DNA of 5,148 nt. It comes from Pseudomonadota bacterium. GTDB taxonomy: Bacteria > Pseudomonadota > Alphaproteobacteria > Acetobacterales > Acetobacteraceae. The notes under the pieces were generated by a model that was given only the letters and a program-made list of their open reading frames with translations, did not search any database and had not been told where the DNA came from. The stretch lies in the NCBI GenBank assembly GCA_021807975.1, contig JAKBCJ010000359.1, positions 1 through 5,148 on the forward strand. Reading direction: 5' to 3'. The translations under genes and the position numbers were made by a program. Positions 1 to 5,148 of this stretch are shown one piece after another. Each line of letters starts with the position of its first letter. Position 1 is the first letter of the stretch.

Positions 1-336
1 TCGCGGCCCTTCCCGCCCTTCGCGCTCTTCCAAGCAAAATGAAGACAGAATGACCGGCCGCGCTGGCGGTCCCGTCGCACGATCCTCTCACGGCGCCGGC
101 TGATTCCCGGTCCAGATGCCAGCGCCCGACGCCCCATGTCCGATGGGTCCTTGCAGCAGCCTGTACCACCCCTGTGGCATGAAGCCATGCGCCGGTTGAC
201 GCTGCGCCGCCGGCTTGGAGGCGTGACCGCGTTCTGCTGGCCTGATTGACGACAGGTCCGAAGGGACCGTGACGAAATAAACCAATCGCTTAACGGAAGC
301 CGGATACGTGTCACCGACCATTCGACCATTGCAACG
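1..336. other. Left-edge region with no supportable gene
   Basis: I find no gene here that I can defend. Two + strand frames are open from the edge: one ends at a TGA at 40-42 and one, reading AALPALRALPSKMKTE, ends at a TGA at 51-53. Either could be the last residues of an upstream gene, and nothing decides between them. The usual C-terminal residues of DnaN (a PMR-type ending), expected just upstream of recF in the common dnaN-recF-gyrB order, are absent. On the minus strand a frame runs from an ATG at 188 out of the left edge, but its arginine-rich composition looks like a GC-rich shadow. Around 133-177 there are two small stems: CCCAT/ATGGG with a 5-base loop, and CCAC/GTGG with a 4-base loop. 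The stretch 271-295 is locally AT-richer and is the most likely place for a recF promoter, but I see no well-matched -35/-10 pair. Confidence 0.5.
255..268. other. Small hairpin upstream of recF
   Basis: GGTCC (255-259) and GGACC (264-268) form a perfect 5-bp stem closing a 4-base loop, GAAG. No T-run follows on either strand, so it does not look like an intrinsic terminator. It could be a structured piece of the recF leader, or chance in GC-rich DNA. Confidence 0.25.
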
Positions 337-1569
337 ATGATGTCGCCACACGTCCTGACCGGTCAGAACCAGCTTCACGCCGGGGCACGGAACCGCCATC
401 TTGCGGCCGTGCTCCGCCTCAACCGCCTGACCCTGACCGATTTCCGCAACTACTCCGCGCTGACCTGGCGACCGGCGGCGCGCGTCGCTGTGCTGCACGG
501 CCCGAACGGCAGCGGCAAAACCAACCTGCTGGAGGCGCTGTCGCTGCTCGTCCCCGGCCGCGGTCTGCGCAACGCCCGTAACGCCGACCTGCCGCGCCAG
601 CCCGGCCCCGGCAGTTGGGCCGTCGCCGCCCGCCTGCAAACCGCGGACGGCGAACTCACGATCGGCACCGGCTGCGAACCGGGATCGGATCGCCGGGTCT
701 TCCGGCTGGACGGCGCCGCCCCGCGCACCCGGGCCGATATCGCGCGGCTGGTCGCAGCCGTCTGGCTGACCCCGCAAATGGACCGGCTGTTTCAGGAAGG
801 CCTGTCCGGCCGCCGCCGCTTCCTCGATCGCCTGGTCTGGGCGCTGGAACCGGGTCACGCCCGGGAGATGGCCGCCCATGACGCCGCCGTTCACAGCCGC
901 AACCGCCTGCTGAGCGAAGGGCGGCACGACCGGGCATGGCTGGCCGGCCTGGAGGACTCCATCGCCCGCCACGCCGTCGCCGCCTCCGCCGCTCGGTTGG
1001 GTTTGGTCACCCGGCTGAACGCCCGGATCGAAGCCGGGGCCGGAGCGTTCCCCCCTGCCCGCATCGGTTTGGCCTGCCCGATCGCCGAACGGCTGGAAAC
1101 CGAACCCGCGCTGGCCGTGGAAGACTGGCTGCGCGCCGGGTTGGCCGCGATTCGACCACGCGACGCCGCCGCTGGCAGCAGCGCCCTGGGCGCCCATCGC
1201 ACGGACATGCTGCTGACCGACGTCACCACCGGCACGCCCGCCGCGCTTGCCAGCACCGGCCAGCAGAAGGCGTTGTTGATCGGGCTTGTCCTGGCGCACG
1301 CCCGCCTGATCGCCGAGGCCCGCGGCTTCGCGCCCCTGCTGCTGCTGGACGAACCGACGGTTCATCTGGACGCCGACCGCCGGCACGCGCTATTCACCGT
1401 CCTGTCGGGGTTGCAAGCCCAGACCGTCATCACCGGCACCGATGTAGAAACCTTCCTGCCCCTGGCCACCAAGGCGGAGGCTTTTGCCGTCCGTGACGGG
1501 CAACTTTGCCGCGACGAGCGTTTTCTTCCCCCGGAAACCGAAGCTGCCCCTGTCCCCGGCCCCCGCTAG
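337..1569 (+). CDS. recF: DNA replication/repair protein RecF
   Basis: RecF is a cytoplasmic SMC-like ABC ATPase that acts with RecO and RecR to load RecA onto single-strand gaps at stalled forks. In the 410-residue frame from ATG 337 the Walker A motif GPNGSGKT is at 55-62, the RecF motif RRRFLDRLVW at 159-168, the family GxHRxDx motif as GAHRTDM at 285-291, the ABC signature STGQQK at 306-311, Walker B LLLLDEP at 334-340, a D-loop (HLDADRR) at 343-349, and TGTD at 366-369. All ATPase motifs are intact. The start is uncertain. Family homology begins at VLRLNRLTLTDFRNY, whose valine is a GTG at 409, giving 386 residues, closer to the usual 350-390. The 24 residues before it have no family counterpart that I know. 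Neither ATG 337/340 nor GTG 409 has a good Shine-Dalgarno site. The TAG stop lies 51 bases before the preferred gyrB start, so co-transcription is likely. In GAHRTDM, alanine replaces the more usual proline, probably lineage variation. Confidence 0.96.
   Translation: MMSPHVLTGQNQLHAGARNRHLAAVLRLNRLTLTDFRNYSALTWRPAARVAVLHGPNGSGKTNLLEALSLLVPGRGLRNARNADLPRQPGPGSWAVAARLQTADGELTIGTGCEPGSDRRVFRLDGAAPRTRADIARLVAAVWLTPQMDRLFQEGLSGRRRFLDRLVWALEPGHAREMAAHDAAVHSRNRLLSEGRHDRAWLAGLEDSIARHAVAASAARLGLVTRLNARIEAGAGAFPPARIGLACPIAERLETEPALAVEDWLRAGLAAIRPRDAAAGSSALGAHRTDMLLTDVTTGTPAALASTGQQKALLIGLVLAHARLIAEARGFAPLLLLDEPTVHLDADRRHALFTVLSGLQAQTVITGTDVETFLPLATKAEAFAVRDGQLCRDERFLPPETEAAPVPGPR
352..369. promoter_or_regulatory. 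Imperfect 18-bp palindrome at the recF start region
   Basis: The 12 bases CTGACCGGTCAG (355-366) are a perfect palindrome. Two further pairs outside one mismatch extend it to 18 bp with 8 of 9 pairs matching. If RecF translation begins at GTG 409, this dyad is in the untranslated leader and could be an operator or an RNA hairpin. If it begins at ATG 337, it is inside the coding region. I do not recognise it as the site of a known regulator. Confidence 0.3.
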
Positions 1570-1620
1570 ATGCTATCTATTTAAGGTACACACCCAAACC
1601 GTATGGAGTCGTTCCCCGGC
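1570..1620 (+). promoter_or_regulatory. recF-gyrB gap with gyrB ribosome-binding site
   Basis: This short spacer is noticeably AT-richer at 1568-1603 (for example CTATCTATTTAAGG) than the genes on either side. There are two possible gyrB starts. ATG 1603 has only AAGG at 1583-1586, 16 bases away, which is too far. ATG 1621 is preceded by GGAG at 1605-1608 with a 12-base spacer, long but usable, and it gives the family-like beginning MSDNAAPP. TATTTA at 1578-1583 resembles a -10 box but has no -35 partner at the right distance. An internal gyrB promoter is therefore possible but not shown, and read-through from recF is the simpler reading. Confidence 0.4.
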
Positions 1621-4056
1621 ATGTCCGACAACGCCGCGCCGCCCCCCGATTCTGATCCCGATGCGTATGACGCTGCCTCGATCTCGGTCCTCAAGGGCCT
1701 CGATGCCGTCCGCCGCCGCCCGGGCATGTATATCGGGGACACCGATGACGGCTCCGGCCTGCACCATATGGCGTTCGAGATCATCGACAACGCGGTGGAT
1801 GAGGTTCAGGCCGGCTTCGCGACCCGCTGCGAACTGACGCTGAACGGCGACGGCAGCGTCACCGTGCGCGACGACGGGCGCGGCATTCCCACTGATATCC
1901 ATCCCGAGGAAGGGGTTTCGGCGGCCGAGGTCGTGCTGACGCGCCTGCATGCCGGCGGCAAGTTCAACCAGAACTCCTACAAAGTGTCCGGCGGCCTGCA
2001 CGGCGTCGGCGCCGCAGTGGTCAACGCGCTGTCCGAATGGATGGAAGTCCGTATCTGGCGCCATGGGCAGGAGCATTTCATCCGCTTCCAGCATGGCGAG
2101 CCGGACGCGCCCCTGGCGATCATCGGCCCGACCGATCGCGTCAGCGGGACCGAGGTGGTCTTCAAGCCCAGCCCCGGCACCTTCACCAAGACCGAATTCG
2201 ATTTCACCCTGCTGGAGCGCCGGCTGCGCGAACTGGCGTTCCTGAACTCCGGCATGACCATCGTGCTGCGCGACGAACGCCACACGCCCCCGGTCGAAAG
2301 CGTGCTGCGCTACGACGGCGGCCTGGTGGCGTTCGTTGACTGGCTGGACCGCTCGAAAAACCCCGTGTTCACCCCGCCGATCAGCCTGAAAGTGTCCGAC
2401 GACGCGCAGGGTATCAGGGCGGAGTTCGCGTTGTCGTGGAACGACAGCTTCCACGAGACGATGCTGTGCTTCACCAACAACATCCCGCAGCGCGACGGCG
2501 GCACCCATCTGGCCGGTTTTCGCCAGGCACTGACCCGGGTTGTCACGAAATACGCTCAAAGCATGGGGAAGAAGGACTCCCTTGAACTGGTCGGCGAGGA
2601 CATGCGCGAAGGCATGACCGCCGTGCTGTCGGTCAAGGTTCCTGATCCCAAATTCTCCTCCCAGACCAAGGACAAGCTGGTTTCGTCGGAGGTTCAGCCG
2701 GTGGTGCAGGCCGCCGTGGCGGACGCGGTTTCCCATTGGTTCGAGACGCACCCGAAAGAAGCCAAGGGCATCATCCAGAAGGTGATGGACGCCGCCGCCG
2801 CCCGCGAAGCCGCCCGCAAGGCGCGTGAACTGACGCGGCGCAAGGGCGTGCTGGATATTTCCACCCTGCCCGGCAAGCTGGCTGACTGCCAGGAACGCGA
2901 TCCCGCCAAGTGCGAAATCTTCATCGTCGAGGGTGACAGCGCCGGCGGGTCCGCCAAACAGGGCCGCGACCGCAAATTCCAGGCGATCCTGCCGCTGAAG
3001 GGCAAAATTCTGAACGTCGAGCGTGCGCGCTTCGATCGCATGCTGGGCAGCCAGGAAATCGGCACCCTGATCACCGCCCTGGGCACCGGCATCGGGCCGG
3101 GCGCGGTGGACCAAGGCGGCTTCGACGCCGGGAAACTGCGCTACCACCGCATTGTCATCATGACGGACGCCGACGTCGATGGCTCCCACATTCGCACGTT
3201 GCTGCTGACGTTCTTCTTCCGCCAGATGCGCGACTTGGTTGAACGGGGGCATTTGTATATCGCCCAGCCGCCGCTGTATCGCGCCAAGCGCGGCAACGAC
3301 GAACGCTATCTGAAGGACGACAACGCGCTGGAGTCGTTCCTGCTGGACAAGGCTTTGGCGGATGCCCGCCTGACTTATGCCAATGGGGACGTGCATGAGA
3401 AGGAAGACCTGCGCCGCGAGGTGAACCTGCTGCGGGAGGCGTCGCACAACCTGAAGCGCCTGTCCTCGGTGATCCCGGTGGCGCTGCTGGAACAGGCCGC
3501 CATCGCCGGTGTGTTGAACCCCGACCCGGTGCGCGCGACCGCCGCCGCGCCGGATTTTGCCACACGGTTAAATGCGGTGTCGCTGCCCACCGAACAGGGC
3601 TGGGTGGTCAGTGCGGATAACGGCCTGACGCTGTCCCGCACCGTGCGCGGCGTAGCCGAACGCTACGCGCTTGAACCGTCTGCTTTGCGCAGTGCGGAGG
3701 GTCGCTGGCTGGCCGAGCGCGCCACCGCGCTGGCGCAGCGGTTCAGCGTGCCCGCGAAGCTGAAGCTGGACGCACAGGAACCCGAGGTGGCCGGTCCGGC
3801 AACCGCCTATGACCGGATTATCGCCCATGGACGGCGCGGACTGTCGGTGCAGCGGTTCAAAGGCCTGGGCGAGATGAACCCCGACCAGCTTTGGCAGACG
3901 ACCCTGGATCCGTCGATCCGCACACTGCTGCAAGTCAAGGTCGGCGATTCCGAAGATGCCGCCCAGGTGTTCAGCACGCTGATGGGCGATGTGGTCGAAC
4001 CTCGGCGCGACTTTATCGTCGGAAATGCGCTGAAGGTGGCCAATCTGGACGTGTAG
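1621..4056 (+). CDS. gyrB: DNA gyrase subunit B
   Basis: GyrB is the ATPase and Toprim subunit of the A2B2 gyrase that introduces negative supercoils ahead of replication forks. Numbering is from ATG 1621 (811 residues; ATG 1603 would add MESFPG). The GHKL ATPase has the catalytic Glu53 and Asn57 in EIIDNAVDE, the nucleotide-binding Asp84 in RDDGRGIP, the ATP-lid lysine Lys114 in HAGGKF, and GLHGVGAAVVNALS at 125-138. The transducer lysine is Lys350 in QTKDKL. The Toprim domain has EGDSAGGSA from Glu437, PLKGKILNVE at 458-467, and the metal-binding Asp516 and Asp518 in TDADVDGSH. About 185 residues separate QPPLYR (549-554) from RFKGLGEMNPDQLW (745-758). This is the insertion typical of proteobacterial GyrB and makes ParE unlikely. 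Positions matching E. coli Arg136 (aminocoumarin contact; Arg147 here), Asp426 (Asp439) and Lys447 (Lys460) keep the sensitive-type residues. E. coli GyrB has 804 residues. The gene follows recF closely and ends 33 bases before a strong terminator. Confidence 0.98.
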   Translation: MSDNAAPPPDSDPDAYDAASISVLKGLDAVRRRPGMYIGDTDDGSGLHHMAFEIIDNAVDEVQAGFATRCELTLNGDGSVTVRDDGRGIPTDIHPEEGVSAAEVVLTRLHAGGKFNQNSYKVSGGLHGVGAAVVNALSEWMEVRIWRHGQEHFIRFQHGEPDAPLAIIGPTDRVSGTEVVFKPSPGTFTKTEFDFTLLERRLRELAFLNSGMTIVLRDERHTPPVESVLRYDGGLVAFVDWLDRSKNPVFTPPISLKVSDDAQGIRAEFALSWNDSFHETMLCFTNNIPQRDGGTHLAGFRQALTRVVTKYAQSMGKKDSLELVGEDMREGMTAVLSVKVPDPKFSSQTKDKLVSSEVQPVVQAAVADAVSHWFETHPKEAKGIIQKVMDAAAAREAARKARELTRRKGVLDISTLPGKLADCQERDPAKCEIFIVEGDSAGGSAKQGRDRKFQAILPLKGKILNVERARFDRMLGSQEIGTLITALGTGIGPGAVDQGGFDAGKLRYHRIVIMTDADVDGSHIRTLLLTFFFRQMRDLVERGHLYIAQPPLYRAKRGNDERYLKDDNALESFLLDKALADARLTYANGDVHEKEDLRREVNLLREASHNLKRLSSVIPVALLEQAAIAGVLNPDPVRATAAAPDFATRLNAVSLPTEQGWVVSADNGLTLSRTVRGVAERYALEPSALRSAEGRWLAERATALAQRFSVPAKLKLDAQEPEVAGPATAYDRIIAHGRRGLSVQRFKGLGEMNPDQLWQTTLDPSIRTLLQVKVGDSEDAAQVFSTLMGDVVEPRRDFIVGNALKVANLDV

Positions 4057-4089
4057 GCAGCCAGAGACGGACAGATGGACGCGCGCACT

Positions 4090-4131
4090 GCGGTGGGCTT
4101 CTAACAGGCCCATCGCCCGCCTTATTGTCTT
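4090..4131 (+). terminator. Intrinsic terminator of the recF-gyrB unit
   Basis: Positions 4090-4099 pair with 4107-4116 in a continuous 10-bp stem (8 Watson-Crick pairs and two G-U wobbles) with a 7-base loop, TCTAACA. The GC-rich base is followed by a T-rich tract, TTATTGTCTT, at 4122-4131. The start of the stem is 33 bases after the gyrB stop. Position, strand and form all fit a Rho-independent terminator, although a 5-base CCGCC spacer separates stem and T-tract and the tract is interrupted. Confidence 0.75.
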
Positions 4132-4410
4132 CCCCGGTCAGAACTCAGCGATCGCGGGACTCGCGTGGAGACCGCACGCCGAGCGCGCCTCCATTGCGCC
4201 GGAAGCCGCCGGCCGACCGTCAAGCGAACCGCTGATTTCGCCGCATAGTCCTGGCGAACTGTCCGTCTTTCGGGGACAACGCAGGCACCGGTCCACAACA
4301 AGACCCCACCGGCGGAGCGCGGCCGCTGGCGCGGCGGATCAGGTTCACAGTCTTCATCCGGTGTTTCGCCGCCGTTTGGATAGTGTCTTCAGCCGACGAC
4401 TGACCATCGC
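4132..4410. other. GC-rich intergenic region with no supportable gene
   Basis: No gene is convincing here. A minus-strand frame of 65 codons (ATG at 4417 reading down to 4220) is open, but it has no ribosome-binding site, its composition looks random, and I recognise no domain. Small stems are present: TGTCC/GGACA (4260-4264 with 4274-4278) and GCCGC/GCGGC (4322-4326 with 4331-4335). None is followed by a T-run. No tRNA cloverleaf, insertion-sequence end or direct repeat stands out. It may simply be the upstream region of the following gene. Confidence 0.4.
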
Positions 4411-4482
4411 ACAACATACACTTATATGTAGAAATAAAATATTACAAACAACTATTAGTTGCATATATCGCCATCAATTATC
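4411..4482 (+). promoter_or_regulatory. AT-rich promoter/control island of the adhesin-like gene
   Basis: Positions 4411-4480 contain 17 G+C in 70 bases, a sharp drop from the strongly GC-rich DNA on both sides. The best promoter match is ATTACA (4441-4446), 17 bases, TATATC (4464-4469), each hexamer matching the sigma-70 consensus at 4 of 6. A second candidate is CTGACC (4400-4405), 17 bases, TATATG (4423-4428), also 4 of 6 each. Another short dyad, ACATA-N6-TATGT, lies at 4414-4429. Placement just upstream of the 4520 start supports a regulatory role. AT-rich islands of this kind can also be targets of xenogeneic silencers, but nothing here proves that. Confidence 0.5.
4449..4461. promoter_or_regulatory. 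Perfect 13-bp dyad, candidate operator
   Basis: CAACTA (4449-4454) and TAGTTG (4456-4461) are perfect inverted arms around a single central T. The dyad sits wholly inside the 17-base spacer of the best promoter candidate, where a bound dimeric repressor would block RNA polymerase. The regulator cannot be named from the site alone. Confidence 0.35.
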
Positions 4483-4508
4483 GTACCCGCACGTTCGGTC
4501 GGTATTTC

Positions 4509-4514
4509 GAAGGT
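4509..4514 (+). promoter_or_regulatory. Ribosome-binding site for the 4520 start
   Basis: GAAGGT lies 5 bases before the ATG at 4520 and is a moderate Shine-Dalgarno match. It fixes the start, because the frame upstream runs into the AT-rich control region and shows no other ATG, GTG or TTG start between 4442 and 4520. Confidence 0.55.
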
Positions 4515-4519
4515 CCCGC

Positions 4520-5148
4520 ATGTCAACCACTACGCGGTCGCTCGCACAGGTTTTTGCCGTGAACACCGACAATCTGACCTGGACAAGTCCGTTCGGGGGC
4601 ACCTGGGGTGCGCCGGCAAACTGGCAGGATTCAACCGCCGGCACCGTCGCCACGGCACCGCCGGCCGCAACCAATCCCGTGACCATTGCCGGCGGCAGCG
4701 GCGGTTATTTCAACAATATCGCCGGCAATGGATTGGCCGCACAGGTCGCCGTGACAGGAAACGTCCTGCTGTGGGGCACGCTGGGCATCACCGGCGGGGT
4801 TACCGTGGCTGCCGGCGGGGAACTGGATCTGGACGGCGGCGCCAGCCTGGCCGCCGTCGGGCTGACTTTGGCGGACGGGGCGGGAATGCAGGCCGCCGAC
4901 GCCAGTACGGTCACGATTTCCGGCGCCGCCGCCGTGGCGGGCGGTCTGCTGCTGGCCGCCAGCGGTGCGTCCATGCAATTCGGCTCATTGATTGTCGGCG
5001 GTGGCCAGAACACCGCGACCGTGGCGGTCGATGCCGGGTCGTCGATCGAAATCGGCTCCGCCGGGACGGTCATCCCCGGCGCCATCGCCATCGACACCGG
5101 CCAAACCGCCACCATCAGCGGAACCCTGGACGGCAACGTGGCGGTGAA
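4520..5148 (+). CDS. Adhesin-like beta-repeat surface or secreted protein, N-terminal part (runs off the window)
   Basis: The frame is open from ATG 4520 to the right edge: 209 complete codons plus two bases, so the C-terminus is missing. Residues 18-59 form a module with W21, GG at 26-27, W29, NW at 34-35 and VTIAGG at 54-59. This resembles the W...G.W...NW unit of autotransporter-like and PEP-CTERM-type repeat proteins. From about residue 74 onward there are short alternating hydrophobic strands and Gly/Ala/Asp turns (GTLGITGGVTVAAGGELDLD is typical), as expected of a stacked beta-helix passenger. The visible part has no cysteine or lysine, a single arginine (R6), and 11 Asp/Glu, so it is strongly acidic. 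The N-terminus MSTTTRSLAQVFAVNTDN lacks the basic-then-hydrophobic core of a Sec signal peptide, which fits type I secretion through a C-terminal signal better than a classical autotransporter. A likely role is attachment or biofilm; that is inference. It has its own AT-rich control region after the gyrB terminator, so it is a separate transcription unit. The exact family is unresolved. Confidence 0.8.
   Translation, partial: MSTTTRSLAQVFAVNTDNLTWTSPFGGTWGAPANWQDSTAGTVATAPPAATNPVTIAGGSGGYFNNIAGNGLAAQVAVTGNVLLWGTLGITGGVTVAAGGELDLDGGASLAAVGLTLADGAGMQAADASTVTISGAAAVAGGLLLAASGASMQFGSLIVGGGQNTATVAVDAGSSIEIGSAGTVIPGAIAIDTGQTATISGTLDGNVAV

Noticed and set aside
1..188. Minus-strand frame from ATG 188 running out of the left edge
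   Set aside because: About 62 arginine-rich codons with no ribosome-binding site or motif. It cannot be separated from a random open frame in GC-rich DNA.
359..369. 11-base direct repeat CCGGTCAGAAC, also at 4134-4144, flanking the recF-gyrB block
   Set aside because: A few 11-base matches are expected by chance in a 5-kb GC-rich window. The copies have no shared flanks and mark no obvious mobile element.
88..1386. 432-codon minus-strand open frame opposite recF
   Set aside because: It lies antisense to an intact recF with every motif present. Its Gln/Gly/Ala/Arg-rich low-complexity composition is typical of a GC-rich shadow frame.
1573..3447. 624-codon minus-strand open frame opposite gyrB
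   Set aside because: It is antisense to a complete gyrB. Its His/Gln/Ala/Gly-rich composition mirrors the codon bias of gyrB, and no domain is recognisable.
1621..4056. Possible ParE (topoisomerase IV) instead of GyrB
   Set aside because: The length of about 811 residues, the long insertion between QPPLYR and RFKGLGEMNP, and the recF neighbour all favour GyrB. ParE is usually about 630-700 residues.
4220..4417. 65-codon minus-strand frame divergent from the adhesin-like gene
   Set aside because: It starts at the edge of the AT-rich island, but there is no Shine-Dalgarno site upstream of its ATG and no recognisable motif. I could not support a divergent regulator.
4631..5136. Minus-strand frames opposite the right-edge gene (4631-4978 and 4705-5136)
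   Set aside because: The + strand frame has a start, a ribosome-binding site and a recognisable repeat-protein pattern. The minus frames are Ala/Pro/Ser-rich shadows.

Overview
The window is GC-rich bacterial DNA. The sequence style of its two housekeeping proteins points to an alphaproteobacterium, most likely in or near the Acetobacteraceae. The GyrB has the proteobacterial length and C-terminal insertion, and RecF carries the STGQQKALLIGLVLAHA signature. The taxonomic call comes from recognising protein sequence by eye, not from a search.

Layout, all real genes on the + strand. Positions 1-336 contain no gene I can defend, only short open stretches at the left edge and small hairpins. recF (337-1569; family homology begins at 409) is followed after a short AT-richer gap by gyrB (1621-4056, or 1603 with the first ATG). 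A convincing intrinsic terminator (4090-4131) closes this unit. Positions 4132-4410 are GC-rich intergenic DNA with no gene I can support. Positions 4411-4480 form a sharp AT-rich island (17 G+C in 70 bases) that probably holds the promoter and operator of the last gene. From 4520 a third reading frame with a Shine-Dalgarno-like site stays open to the right edge. It encodes the N-terminal 209 residues of a large, acidic, glycine/alanine-rich, beta-repeat surface or secreted protein.

How they work together: RecF loads RecA at single-strand gaps and gyrase B powers negative supercoiling. The recF-gyrB pairing belongs to the conserved replication-origin-proximal gene group (dnaA-dnaN-recF-gyrB in many bacteria), but dnaN does not end inside this window. 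The adhesin-like gene is a separate transcription unit and the only accessory-looking element. It starts with a tryptophan-containing module, has no visible Sec signal peptide, and has no cysteine or lysine in the visible part. I see no CRISPR array, tRNA, rRNA, insertion sequence or clearly new multi-gene system. The part most worth extending lies beyond the right edge.
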